From Limibacterium fermenti (GTDB lineage Bacteria > Bacteroidota > Bacteroidia > Bacteroidales > Dysgonomonadaceae): 64,000 bases of DNA. Shown here in pieces: positions 1-8,037 of this stretch. Location: NCBI RefSeq assembly GCF_041902845.1, contig NZ_CP159486.1:2666001-2730000 (forward strand), in the 5' to 3' direction. Position 1 is the stretch's first letter, and every line of letters begins with the position of its first letter. The notes beneath the pieces are model-generated. The model saw nothing but the letters and a program-made list of their open reading frames with translations. It was not told the DNA's origin and ran no database searches. A program made the position numbers and the translations under genes.

Positions 1-963
1 CTGATAACCGAAAAAACCGGCACGTTGCGCATTGCTTCGGCTACGGGAACGCTGAGCCCTCAGATAACAGGGCTTCCTGCAACCGAAGTTAACCAACAAG
101 GCGGATTGTTGGGTTTGACGGTAGCTCCCGATTTTGAAACAAGCCGCATGGTGTATGTCGTTTTTACAGAGAAACAACCCAATGGGAACCTTACCGCAGT
201 GGCTAAAGGCCGGTTATCCGACGATGAGAAGCGATTGGAAAAAGTGCAGGTTATTTATCGCGCCCAACCAGCCTTCGAAAGCGAATTACATTACGGCGGG
301 CGAATTGTTTTCGATAAAGGAGGAAATTTATTTGTCACTACCGGAGAACGCTCTGATTTGCAAACACGCCCCAAAGCCCAATCATTAGAGAATGCATTGG
401 GAAAGGTGATCCATATAACGATTGAAGGCCGTCCGGTAGCCGACAATCCTTTTGTAAACGAAAAGGAGGCTCTTCCGGAAATATTCACTTACGGCCACCG
501 GAATCCGCAAGGATTAGCGATTCATCCGGCAACGGGAGATGTGTGGATAAGCGAAATGGGGCCAAGAGGCGGCGACGAGTTGAATTTGATTAAAGCCGGA
601 CGAAACTACGGGTGGCCAACCATTACGTATGGCATCGAATACAGCGGAGCAACCATCGGTGAAGGAATTACACAAAAGGAAGGTCTGGAGCAACCGGTTT
701 ATTATTGGGATCCGGTTCTTTCGCCAAGCGGTATGACATTTTATGCTTCCGATGCTATTCCCGAATGGAAAAATAACTTGTTTATTTGCGGGCTAAGCAG
801 TAAGCATATCGCCCGTATCGTGATCGAAGACAATAAAGTGGTGGGAGAAGAACGCTTACTCGCGGACGAAGGTCAACGGTTTCGAGACATTACCGAAGGA
901 AATGACGGCGCTTTGTATGCCGTGACGGACGAGGGGAATTTATATCGAATCCGGAAGAAATAA
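1..963 (+). CDS. PQQ-dependent sugar dehydrogenase (C-terminal part)
   Basis: The frame is open from the first base, so the N-terminus lies outside the window; 320 residues remain. Motifs GHRNPQGLAI, GPRGGDELNLI and GRNYGWP are those of the glucose/sorbosone dehydrogenase family, soluble six-bladed beta-propellers that oxidise aldoses with PQQ and calcium in the periplasm (YliI/Asd type). The earlier motif HYGGRIVF carries the conserved propeller histidine. The protein ends at a natural TAA just after the last blade. PQQ use is inferred from the family; no PQQ synthesis gene is in view. The signal peptide expected for such an enzyme would be off the left edge. Confidence 0.85.
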   Translation: MITEKTGTLRIASATGTLSPQITGLPATEVNQQGGLLGLTVAPDFETSRMVYVVFTEKQPNGNLTAVAKGRLSDDEKRLEKVQVIYRAQPAFESELHYGGRIVFDKGGNLFVTTGERSDLQTRPKAQSLENALGKVIHITIEGRPVADNPFVNEKEALPEIFTYGHRNPQGLAIHPATGDVWISEMGPRGGDELNLIKAGRNYGWPTITYGIEYSGATIGEGITQKEGLEQPVYYWDPVLSPSGMTFYASDAIPEWKNNLFICGLSSKHIARIVIEDNKVVGEERLLADEGQRFRDITEGNDGALYAVTDEGNLYRIRKK

Positions 964-986
964 CCGGACAATGAGCCTGAATAGAG

Positions 987-1061
987 GCATCTTAAAAGTA
1001 TTCTTCAGAGGCCGTATAACGAAACGAGATACGTTCTTACTAAAAGAATACTTTAAGATGC
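987..1061. terminator. Long inverted repeat between convergent genes
   Basis: Arms at 987-1005 and 1044-1061 are complementary except for one extra base, enclosing about 38 bases, with T-rich sequence on the right. It lies between the stop of the plus-strand dehydrogenase and the decayed minus-strand regulator, so a bidirectional terminator is likely. The left arm and loop (AAAAGTATTCTT then AGAGGCCGT) resemble the 41-42 bp units at 7631-7876. Confidence 0.45.
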
Positions 1062-1073
1062 TTTTTCTTTATT

Positions 1074-1368
1074 TTATTTCTCCGGAGAAAGAATCATGGC
1101 TACATCGGCAAAAGAAAGATACCACCGGGCGAATTTTTCAAGAGAGAAAAAAAGAAAAGATAATTCGACATGCTCTTCCGCCTCCTTTTCATCCATCAAT
1201 CCGTAATAATACTTATCGTCTTCCAAAAGCGACATCCGGCCTTTTTTCACCCGGATAACAATTTTTTCTAACGCTTCCCCGTGACCAACGAATAGCCCAC
1301 TCCGGGATTTTCGACAATGGGAATACCCGCTTCTTCCAACGCGCGGATATCACGATAAGCGGTCAATG
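1074..1368 (-). pseudogene. Decayed YafY-type HTH/WYL regulator
   Basis: Two pieces of one protein family are readable on the minus strand in different frames. Near 1368 the frame reads TAYRDIRALEEAGIPI followed by VGYSLV, the end of the N-terminal DeoR-like helix-turn-helix of YafY regulators. It stops after VTGKR. From about 1270 down to TAA at 1074 another frame reads the C-terminus of the WYL domain, including RVKKGRMSLLEDD, EEHVELSFLFFSLEKFARW and FADVAMILSPEK. The core of roughly 200 residues between them is missing, so an internal deletion plus frameshift has destroyed the gene. The upstream piece abuts and slightly overlaps the end of the VOC gene, suggesting the deletion may also have altered that gene's C-terminus. 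Confidence 0.75.
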
Positions 1369-1782
1369 CGATTCATAGTCTTCATCGGTCATCATAATGA
1401 GCCAACGAACGCCAAATGCATCGACAACCTCGCCTATAGCTTCCGAGAAAAAGGTTTGTTGCAACGGACTTACGATATTCCCGCCATCAGCCAATGTACG
1501 GTAAACCGCTTGTAATTTCTGCAAATCATGAAAAACGAGTACCAACTTACTACTTCCTGTCGATACGGGTACCCCCGCATCGGCATCTTCGCCTTGTAAA
1601 CTAAACTGAGGGGTATTCATTACTATGTGGGAGATTTTATTCTTCTCCTCTTCCCCGACCGGCATCGTTTTGTCTTCCCCTTTACGAAAGACAAACACAA
1701 TTTCTCCTTCAAACAATTCTTTGTAGGCGTTGAAAGCGTCTTCGCAATTTCCACCGAAAACCAAATGCACATTTAAATCCAT
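1363..1782 (-). CDS. VOC family (PhnB/glyoxalase-like) protein
   Basis: This 139-residue protein starts MDLNVHLVFGGNCEDAF and ends with DAFGVRWLIMMT, the pattern of PhnB-like vicinal-oxygen-chelate proteins, with paired beta-alpha-beta-beta-beta modules. Members are small cytoplasmic proteins related to glyoxalases and bleomycin-resistance proteins; substrates are mostly unknown and none can be assigned here. The last few residues (DEDYESH) run into the decayed WYL regulator and may be a new tail created by that deletion. A -7 promoter box lies 26 bp upstream of the start. Confidence 0.8.
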   Translation of the reverse strand: MDLNVHLVFGGNCEDAFNAYKELFEGEIVFVFRKGEDKTMPVGEEEKNKISHIVMNTPQFSLQGEDADAGVPVSTGSSKLVLVFHDLQKLQAVYRTLADGGNIVSPLQQTFFSEAIGEVVDAFGVRWLIMMTDEDYESH

Positions 1783-1807
1783 ACTACTTCTTTCTTATGT
1801 TTAGATG

Positions 1808-1815
1808 CAAAGATA
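1808..1815 (-). promoter_or_regulatory. Bacteroidales -7 promoter box for the VOC gene
   Basis: The minus strand reads TATCTTTG, matching TAnnTTTG. The predicted transcript would start near 1801, about 19 nt upstream of the VOC start codon. No good -33 TTTG is seen. Confidence 0.5.
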
Positions 1816-1977
1816 AGCGGCCGGAATGTCAACCCTATGTCAACAAGTTTTTTATTTTTCTTTCTTCAATTTGAGGAAAGCCCAAAACACGTGAAACGAA
1901 CGTTCTTCGGAATAACGACGGTGATTGCGGCGGTATCCGAAACGACCGACAAAGGACTTAACCGATGCGTTCCGCGC

Positions 1978-2937
1978 TTATCTCCGCCCTTGTCCGGAGC
2001 GTTTCTCCTCAACCTCTTTATTCACGGCATCTACACACGCTTTTATAGCTTGTTCTGCCGAAGGATAACGAAACTCGAATCCGGCTTTCCGGATCTTTTC
2101 GGAAGAAATACGGCTGCCGCCCAATAACATATCGGCGGCTTCCCCCATAAACAAGCGCATAAAAAAAGCCGGATAGCGAGGCAGAAAGAACGGCTTGCGC
2201 AACACGCGCGCCAACGTACGCATAAACTCGGTGTTGGTCATGAACTCGGGCGCCACGGCATTATAAGGACCCTGCATAGCGGCATCTTCAATCGCTTTCA
2301 AATACATGGCGCACAAGTCATCGATATGTATCCAACTCATATACTGCCGTCCGTTTCCCATGCGGGCGCCGAGTCCATAACGCGTAGGAAAAAGCATTTT
2401 GCGAAAGGCATCGCTTTTGCCCGAGAGCACTACGCCTTGACGAACCATCACGGAGCGGGCGCCCAGCTCATCGGTAAATCGTTGCGCTTCGGCTTCCCAC
2501 TTACGGCACGTGCGGCTGAGAAAATCTTCCATTCGCCCATCGGCCGATTCATCCAAAACCTCATCGGATATATCATTTCCGTAGATACCTACCGCCGAAG
2601 CCGATATAAACGCTTCCGGTTTCTTATCCATTTCTTTCCATTTAGCGAGTATCAAAGCGGCCGATTTCACACGGCTTTCGACAATACGCTGTTTTTTGGC
2701 TCGGGTCCAACTATCTTCCGATAAATTCGATCCGGCCAAGTGGATAACGATATCGGCCTGTTCCAACGCTTTCTCATCAATTTCTCCTTTACGGTAATCC
2801 CACCGGTAACGGGGAATATCGGCTTTGACATATCGCTCGCGGCTCAACCAAATCACTTTATACCCTTTTTCGAGCAACAAATCCGACAGGGCCCTTCCGA
2901 CCAATCCGGAACCTCCTGTAATAAGTACTGTTTTCAT
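1978..2937 (-). CDS. TIGR01777 family NAD(P)-binding epimerase-like protein
   Basis: The protein opens with MKTVLITGGSGLVGRAL, a Rossmann dinucleotide-binding fingerprint (GGSGLVG). I take this ATG at 2937 as the start; an in-frame ATG 36 bp further upstream adds a basic stretch ahead of the glycine motif. FISASAVGIYGN matches the extended-SDR region holding the catalytic Ser/Tyr. About 319 residues, the usual length for TIGR01777 (YfcH-like) proteins. The enzymatic reaction of this family is not firmly established. It is a single gene transcribed away from the zinc peptidase, with no clear operon partner. Confidence 0.88.
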   Translation of the reverse strand: MKTVLITGGSGLVGRALSDLLLEKGYKVIWLSRERYVKADIPRYRWDYRKGEIDEKALEQADIVIHLAGSNLSEDSWTRAKKQRIVESRVKSAALILAKWKEMDKKPEAFISASAVGIYGNDISDEVLDESADGRMEDFLSRTCRKWEAEAQRFTDELGARSVMVRQGVVLSGKSDAFRKMLFPTRYGLGARMGNGRQYMSWIHIDDLCAMYLKAIEDAAMQGPYNAVAPEFMTNTEFMRTLARVLRKPFFLPRYPAFFMRLFMGEAADMLLGGSRISSEKIRKAGFEFRYPSAEQAIKACVDAVNKEVEEKRSGQGRR

Positions 2938-3072
2938 ACGCGAAGCTTGTAGTTTTTTCAATCTTATAAACAAAAAAGAGGGTACATTGTTGGTTTCGCC
3001 GTTTTAAAAATGATAACGATGGAAGACGGATTAAAACGAACGACTGTGTGACAACGAAGTACCGGTCTTCTT

Positions 3073-3756
3073 TTATCTTCTACTGCCCGAAAGCGCAATA
3101 AGAACATAATAGATGAGCGTAGCCAACGAACTGACAGCAGCTACCACATAGGTATAACCGGCCCAGTTGAGGGCGTCTTCGGCCTGACGATGATTGCTGA
3201 CATCGGTAATGCCGGCACCGCTCAACCACACCAACGCACGCTTGGATGCATCTCTTTCAACCGGAAGGGTAATGAAACTGAACAATGTCGTCAAGGCGAA
3301 CAGTGCGATGCCGAACCATAAAAGGCCGGGGAAGCTTTGCAAGAGAATGATCCCCGCCAAAAGCACCCATGTGACCCATTTCGATGTGGCCGAAACGACA
3401 GGCACGAGGGCCGAACGCATTTTCAACGGGGCATATTGCCGCGCATGCTGAATGGCGTGACCGGTTTCATGCGCCGCTACCGCCGCAGCCGCCACGCTGT
3501 TGGTAGCGTAGACCGGCTCGCTCAGGTTGATGGTCTTATTGGCAGGATTATAGTGGTCGGTCAACGATCCGCGAGTGGATATAACCTGCACGTCGTATAT
3601 GCCGTTGTCGTGAAGCATTTTTTCAGCCACATCCTTACCCGTCATCCCGTTTCGTAAGGGTATCCTCGAGTATTTTTTAAACTTGTTCTGTAATGTCGCT
3701 TGAACGGCATATCCGGCAACAGCTATTCCGATAAATAAAATCCAAATTAAAATCAT
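3073..3756 (-). CDS. Zinc metallopeptidase, YugP family
   Basis: 227 residues with an N-terminal membrane segment (residues 1-20) and hydrophobic segments in the C-terminal half, so an integral membrane protein. HETGH at residues 96-100 is an HExxH zinc motif preceded by an alanine-rich helix, as in the neutral zinc metallopeptidase family PF04298 (B. subtilis YugP). The preceding GMTGKDVAEKML and NLSEPVY segments are also typical. Cellular substrates are unknown for the family. Transcribed in the same direction as the fur-purA pair but separated from purA by about 160 bp holding a heptamer repeat tract. Confidence 0.88.
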   Translation of the reverse strand: MILIWILFIGIAVAGYAVQATLQNKFKKYSRIPLRNGMTGKDVAEKMLHDNGIYDVQVISTRGSLTDHYNPANKTINLSEPVYATNSVAAAAVAAHETGHAIQHARQYAPLKMRSALVPVVSATSKWVTWVLLAGIILLQSFPGLLWFGIALFALTTLFSFITLPVERDASKRALVWLSGAGITDVSNHRQAEDALNWAGYTYVVAAVSSLATLIYYVLIALSGSRR

Positions 3757-3854
3757 AAGCTAAATGTAAAATGATTAGTTGTTCTTTAAACATTTTGTTT
3801 CACACAAAAGTTGTCTACAAAAAGTGAAAAACAAAAAACATGCCAAAAAAGGAC

Positions 3855-3918
3855 CAGTCTCCAGTCTCCAGTCCCCCGGTCTCTCCCTCTCCCAGTCTCT
3901 AATCTCTATCCTCTATCC
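3855..3918. repeat. Heptamer-based low-complexity tract after purA
   Basis: Plus-strand pyrimidine-rich sequence built of near-7-bp units (CAGTCTC, CAGTCTC, CAGTCCC ... TATCCTC, TATCCTC). It ends exactly at the purA stop codon. There are no spacers or coding potential. Two comparable tracts occur at 5777-5900 and 55643-55698. Confidence 0.7.
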
Positions 3919-5178
3919 TCAGCGTATAATCGTCTGCGCCCTGTTAGGCCCTACCGACACAATGGCGATGGGCACCTGCAATTCATCCTCGAGGAAAGAT
4001 AAGTACGCGTTGAATTCCTCGGGAAACTCGTTTTCGGATTTCATGTCCGTCATATCGGTTTTCCATCCGGGCAATTCGGCCCATACCGGCTCTATCTCGC
4101 AGTCGATATCGAAAGGCAGGTCAACAACCTCTTTTCCATCGATTTTATAGGCCACACAAGCCTTGATGGTATCGAACGCATCGAGGACATCGCTTTTCAT
4201 CATCACCAGCTTCGTCACACCGTTGAGCATAATCGTATAACGCAAGGCTACCAAGTCAATCCATCCGCAACGCCGGGGACGTCCCGTGACCGAACCGTAT
4301 TCGTGCCCTCCGTCGCGAAGCGCCTTTCCATCGGCATCCGACAATTCGGTCGGGAAAGGCCCGCTTCCCACGCGCGTGCAGTAGGCTTTGAAAATACCGT
4401 AAACATCGCCTATTTTATGCGGAGCGACACCCAAACCCGTGCATGCGCCGGCACATATCGTGTTGGACGAAGTGACAAAAGGATAGGATCCGAAATCGAC
4501 ATCGAGCATCGATCCTTGCGCCCCTTCCGCCAAGACCTTGTCGCCTTCGGCCAGGCGTTTATTGATGAAATGTTCGGTATCGACAATCGGAAATGTTTTC
4601 AGCTTTTCGACTCCCGCAAACCATTTGGCCTCGAGTTCTTCGAGGTCGTAGGCAAAATCGTAGCGGGCTAATATCTCTTTATGCCTTTCAACCGCATAGC
4701 GGTATTTTTCTTCAAACCGATGAAAAAGGTCTCCCACGCGCAGGCCGTTGCGGCTTACTTTATCGGTATAAGCGGGGCCGATGCCTTTTCCGGTAGTACC
4801 GATCTTCGAGTCGCCTTTGGCCTTTTCGAGGGCCGCATCGAGCAATTGATGCGTGGGCAAAATCAGATGGGCTTTTTGGGAAATATACAGGCGGTCGGTC
4901 AGGTTGTGTCCCGAAGCTTCGAGCCCTTCGATTTCCTCCTTAAACAACGCAGGATTGAGTACCACGCCGTTACCGATGACATTGATCTGTCCTTTTTGAA
5001 AAATGCCCGACGGTATGGATCGCAATACATATTTCTGATTTTCAAACTCGAGCGTATGCCCGGCGTTAGGTCCTCCCTGAAACCGGGCGACCATTTGATA
5101 AGACGGCGTGAGCACATCGACTACTTTACCCTTGCCTTCGTCTCCCCATTGAAGACCTAAAATTACATCTACTTTCAT
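3919..5178 (-). CDS. purA: Adenylosuccinate synthetase
   Basis: Catalyses GTP-dependent condensation of IMP with aspartate to adenylosuccinate, the first committed step to AMP; cytoplasmic. The 419-residue protein shows the N-terminal GLQWGDEGKGKVVD P-loop-like signature with catalytic Asp and Lys, then GGPNAGHT with the catalytic His, GIGPAYTDK, and the QGSMLDVDFGSYPFVTSS segment. The C-terminal TGRPRRCGW substrate loop is intact. It lies 40 bp downstream of the fur-type gene, so the two are probably co-transcribed. Length and motifs are normal. Confidence 0.97.
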   Translation of the reverse strand: MKVDVILGLQWGDEGKGKVVDVLTPSYQMVARFQGGPNAGHTLEFENQKYVLRSIPSGIFQKGQINVIGNGVVLNPALFKEEIEGLEASGHNLTDRLYISQKAHLILPTHQLLDAALEKAKGDSKIGTTGKGIGPAYTDKVSRNGLRVGDLFHRFEEKYRYAVERHKEILARYDFAYDLEELEAKWFAGVEKLKTFPIVDTEHFINKRLAEGDKVLAEGAQGSMLDVDFGSYPFVTSSNTICAGACTGLGVAPHKIGDVYGIFKAYCTRVGSGPFPTELSDADGKALRDGGHEYGSVTGRPRRCGWIDLVALRYTIMLNGVTKLVMMKSDVLDAFDTIKACVAYKIDGKEVVDLPFDIDCEIEPVWAELPGWKTDMTDMKSENEFPEEFNAYLSFLEDELQVPIAIVSVGPNRAQTIIR

Positions 5179-5214
5179 CTGTTGTTTCTTATTTGTAACA
5201 CGTACTTGTTTATA

Positions 5215-5721
5215 TTATTTGTTGTTCTTTTTATTTTTTTCTTCCCGCTCTTGTTTCATAAGTTCCATTTTCTTGGCGTGCATACATTTGCTGCACGTAC
5301 CGTAAATGTACAAGTTGTAATAGTTGACGGTGAATTTCTTTATTTTTTTGAGCTGCGCGGCGGTGAACAGATTGCTGTTTTTGGCTTCCCACACTTGTCC
5401 GCACGTCGTGCAGATGATATGATCATGATTTTCATTCCCGTAGGTGCGTTCATATTTGGCTACATTGGCGCCGAACTGATGTTTAATGACCAAGCCGCAA
5501 TCAAGAAGCAGCTCGATCGTATTATACAAGGTCGCACGGCTTACCCGGAAGTTCTCCTCCATCATCGACCGGTATAACGAATCCATATCGAAATGCCCCT
5601 TGGTTGAATAAATGTGATCGAGAATCGCAAACCGTTCGGGCGTTTTGCGATGCTTATGCTGGGTCAAATACCGGATGAACTCTTCCTTGACCTGCTTCCT
5701 CACTTTTTGATTGCTGTCCAT
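5215..5721 (-). CDS. Fur family metal-dependent repressor
   Basis: A 168-residue Fur/PerR-type regulator: N-terminal winged helix (KTPERFAILDHIYS ... VSRATLYNTIELLLDCGLV) and a C-terminal dimerisation domain with CTTCGQ and CSKCMHAKK, two CxxC pairs that usually hold structural zinc, and a NHDHIIC histidine cluster. I choose ATG at 5721; a GTG two codons upstream is possible but overlaps the -7 box. Highly charged C-terminal tail (about 20 residues) is extra. Which metal or peroxide it senses cannot be decided. First gene of a likely operon with purA. Confidence 0.88.
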   Translation of the reverse strand: MDSNQKVRKQVKEEFIRYLTQHKHRKTPERFAILDHIYSTKGHFDMDSLYRSMMEENFRVSRATLYNTIELLLDCGLVIKHQFGANVAKYERTYGNENHDHIICTTCGQVWEAKNSNLFTAAQLKKIKKFTVNYYNLYIYGTCSKCMHAKKMELMKQEREEKNKKNNK

Positions 5722-5726
5722 GGGCA

Positions 5727-5734
5727 CAAATTTA
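5727..5734 (-). promoter_or_regulatory. -7 promoter box for fur-purA
   Basis: Minus strand reads TAAATTTG (TAnnTTTG). It ends only six bases before the chosen ATG at 5721, so transcription would start at or almost at the start codon, giving a leaderless or near-leaderless mRNA if the box is used. Confidence 0.4.
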
Positions 5735-5776
5735 TTTCTTTTTTATGATTTTTCCTAACGAATGATTCTATATTTT

Positions 5777-5900
5777 CTCCCTGTCTCCCTGTCACTTTGT
5801 CTCCGGTCTTCGGTCTTCGGTCGCCGGTCTCCGGTCACCAGTCGTCGGTCATCATCCCATCATCCCATCATCTCATCAACTTACAATCTCTCCATCACGA
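5777..5900. repeat. Heptamer-based low-complexity tract after the GHL10 gene
   Basis: Consecutive near-7-bp units on the plus strand (TCTCCGG, TCTTCGG, TCTTCGG, TCGCCGG, TCTCCGG, TCACCAG, TCGTCGG) followed by 8-bp units TCCCATCA. The tract ends at the stop codon of the minus-strand gene that begins at 5901. No gene or hairpin is seen in it. Confidence 0.7.
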
Positions 5901-7355
5901 TTATTTGACCATCTGGGAATGGAAGAAAAATGCCGGAAAGGATATCGCACTTTCATTATGATATGAATCCGAGACGGTAATAAAATAATAATAGGCTTTG
6001 TCATCATCGGGAACATCGTATTCAAAGACAGGGTTCTGGAGCCCTACAGCCAGTAAATGCGCTCCATTTTCGGTATCGAACAAGTCGCTATCGGTACGAT
6101 ACACATTATAGGTAACCCGCCGCGACGTACCGGACGACTTCCATTTCAACTGAAAACGTCCTCCGGGTAACCTTTCGGCCGTTAAATCGAAGGGCGCAGG
6201 CGGAACCGTGTCGGACAACCATTTCATGGGCGGTAATTTGGCCGGATAATGATAGTATTCGTCGAGCGCCGTGAGAATCTCCTTCGTATTCGACAAAACA
6301 TTCTCGGTGCGGAAGAAAGCCTGCCCACCCACCGCTTTACGGCGGGTGTAATCGACCTGATGAAGGATATCCTGCCGGCTCCAACCTAATTCGGTCATCT
6401 GATAGGCTCCCAATCCGGGAACGACAATGCGGTCATTGGACTGCACCATCCAATCGTCGACGAAAGGATAAAACAATTGATCTTTATAATACATCATCGG
6501 ATAAAGGGCGTCGTGCTTGCCGGCCTTCATCCATCGGGCGGCATCCTGATGCACCGACTCGTAGGCAGTCCAGCCGTGCCCTACACCGTTCAGCCCGCGA
6601 TAGCGCCCCAGCGGGCTGCTGCTCACTTGCACCCACGGCTTGCAACTTTTCACCCAATCGTATACGGTCGTCACAAAACGGGTGATGTTGTCCCGGCGCC
6701 ATTGCTCGCGGCTTTTTCCTTTACCGTAAAGGCGGTAAGTGCCCATATCGGGGAACTTGACGGTGTTATCGGGATAGCGGATATAGTCAAAATGAATGCC
6801 GTCGACATCGTAGCCGGTGACGATTTCTTTCACCAGCGAGAGCAAATAATTATCGGTACGGGGATTACCCGGATCGAGAAACCACTCGCCCTTATATTTT
6901 TTAACGAGGGCCGGTTCCTTGCGAACGAGCGATTTTGCGCCCATATTCCGCACATGTTTATTACCGCCAAGGGGGTACGTTACCATCCAGGCATGGCATT
7001 CCAATCCCCGCTTGTGGCATTCTTCGACCACGAAAGCCAGCGGATCGAATGCGGAGCGACCGTATCCGCCGGAGACAATAAGCGAAGACATCGGTTCGAT
7101 CTTCGAGTCGTAAAACACTTCGCCCCGCGCACGCACTTGAAACAATACGGTATTGAAATGATGCCGTTGCAAGTTATCGAGGATGGCAATCAATTCTTTT
7201 TTTTGACGGGAGACATCCGTTTTATTATGCGGCCAATCGAGACCGTAATTCGTTGTAAGCCATACCGCCCTGACTTCGGTCGCGGGCGGTTCGCTGGGAA
7301 AAGCGCTGATCGTTTGCAACAGACAAGCAATCAGCATCACATATATTTTATTCAT
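5901..7355 (-). CDS. Glycoside hydrolase-like family 10 (DUF187) secreted protein
   Basis: 484 residues with a cleavable signal peptide (MNKIYVMLIACLLQTISAF). The TIM-barrel domain spans about residues 28-375 with EVRAVWLTTNYGLDW, FNTVLFQVRARGEV, ECHAWMVTYPLG and DGIHFDYIRYPD, all characteristic of GHL10/DUF187. The last ~100 residues look like a fibronectin type III module (PFDLTAERL ... YNVYRTDSD). Members are thought to act on glycan or peptidoglycan-linked sugars at the cell surface; the substrate here is unknown. It is a single gene; no clear -7 box is seen, but a stem-loop with 8-bp arms (7431-7438 and 7447-7454) lies upstream. Confidence 0.85.
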   Translation of the reverse strand: MNKIYVMLIACLLQTISAFPSEPPATEVRAVWLTTNYGLDWPHNKTDVSRQKKELIAILDNLQRHHFNTVLFQVRARGEVFYDSKIEPMSSLIVSGGYGRSAFDPLAFVVEECHKRGLECHAWMVTYPLGGNKHVRNMGAKSLVRKEPALVKKYKGEWFLDPGNPRTDNYLLSLVKEIVTGYDVDGIHFDYIRYPDNTVKFPDMGTYRLYGKGKSREQWRRDNITRFVTTVYDWVKSCKPWVQVSSSPLGRYRGLNGVGHGWTAYESVHQDAARWMKAGKHDALYPMMYYKDQLFYPFVDDWMVQSNDRIVVPGLGAYQMTELGWSRQDILHQVDYTRRKAVGGQAFFRTENVLSNTKEILTALDEYYHYPAKLPPMKWLSDTVPPAPFDLTAERLPGGRFQLKWKSSGTSRRVTYNVYRTDSDLFDTENGAHLLAVGLQNPVFEYDVPDDDKAYYYFITVSDSYHNESAISFPAFFFHSQMVK

Positions 7356-7630
7356 TAACCGGGTTTACTCAAACAAAAAACGTCTATTTAGAATTTGTTT
7401 AAATTTGTTTCGCGATTCAAAAAGAATACTTTCCTTACCGCTTTTCGTAAGGAATTTAAACAGTTTCTGACTTCGAGGACAAATTTAAAACAAAAATCAA
7501 TCATCGAAAAACGTTTTTCTTATCATTAACACATATCGTCGCCTCCGAGAAGGACTGAATATAGCCGTTCTTTCAAAGAAATGGGGTGTAAAACGACTTT
7601 TAACTCCCGTCATTTAAAGGCGAAAGGATT

Positions 7631-7876
7631 CAAAAGTACTTTTAGAGGCCGTCATATCGATTTTTTAAGCCAAAAAAGACTTTTCAGGGCTATCGTATCG
7701 ATTTTTTAAGGGCAAAAGTACTTTTGAAGGCCGTCGTATCGATTTTTCAGGGGCAAAAAGTACTTTTGAAAGCCGTCGTATCGATTTTCCGGGGGTAAAA
7801 AGTGCTTTTGAAAGCCGTCGTATCGATTTTCCGGGGGTAAAAAGTACTTTTAGAAGCCGTCGTATGAAGATTCCGG
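7631..7876. repeat. Six-unit tandem array of ~41-42 bp
   Basis: Units start at 7631, 7671, 7713, 7754, 7796 and 7838. Each has AAAAGTACTTTT (a self-complementary core) then GCCGTCGTATCGATTTT and a G/C-rich joint. Degenerate copies flank it at about 7587 and 7877. Units are near-identical to each other and have no variable spacers, so this is not CRISPR. The array sits in a 682-bp gap (7356-8037) between divergent genes that otherwise holds only the hairpin at 7431-7454 and the promoter near 7982. Confidence 0.85.
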
Positions 7877-7981
7877 AAAAAAAAGCACTTTCAAAAGGTG
7901 TCGACTCAATTCGACGGAAATAAACAGCCCCTCCGTTTTGACCATTTGGATAGGTCTGGCCGGCAAACGAAAAATATTATG

Positions 7982-7989
7982 TACTTTTG
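7982..7989 (+). promoter_or_regulatory. -7 promoter box for the DUF5063 operon
   Basis: TACTTTTG matches TAnnTTTG and lies 48 bp upstream of the DUF5063 start codon. A TTTG at 7945 is too distant (33 bp spacer) to be a standard -33 element. Confidence 0.45.
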
Positions 7990-8037
7990 CAAAACGAAAA
8001 GCCTGATCCGTTTTCAGGTTTGTAACAAAATTAAAAT

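Noticed and set aside
971..1258. 95-codon plus-strand open frame
   Set aside because: It lies opposite the decayed WYL regulator, whose residues are clearly readable on the minus strand.
7631..7876. Possible CRISPR array
   Set aside because: Units are near-identical along their whole length, with no unique spacers and no cas genes in the window.
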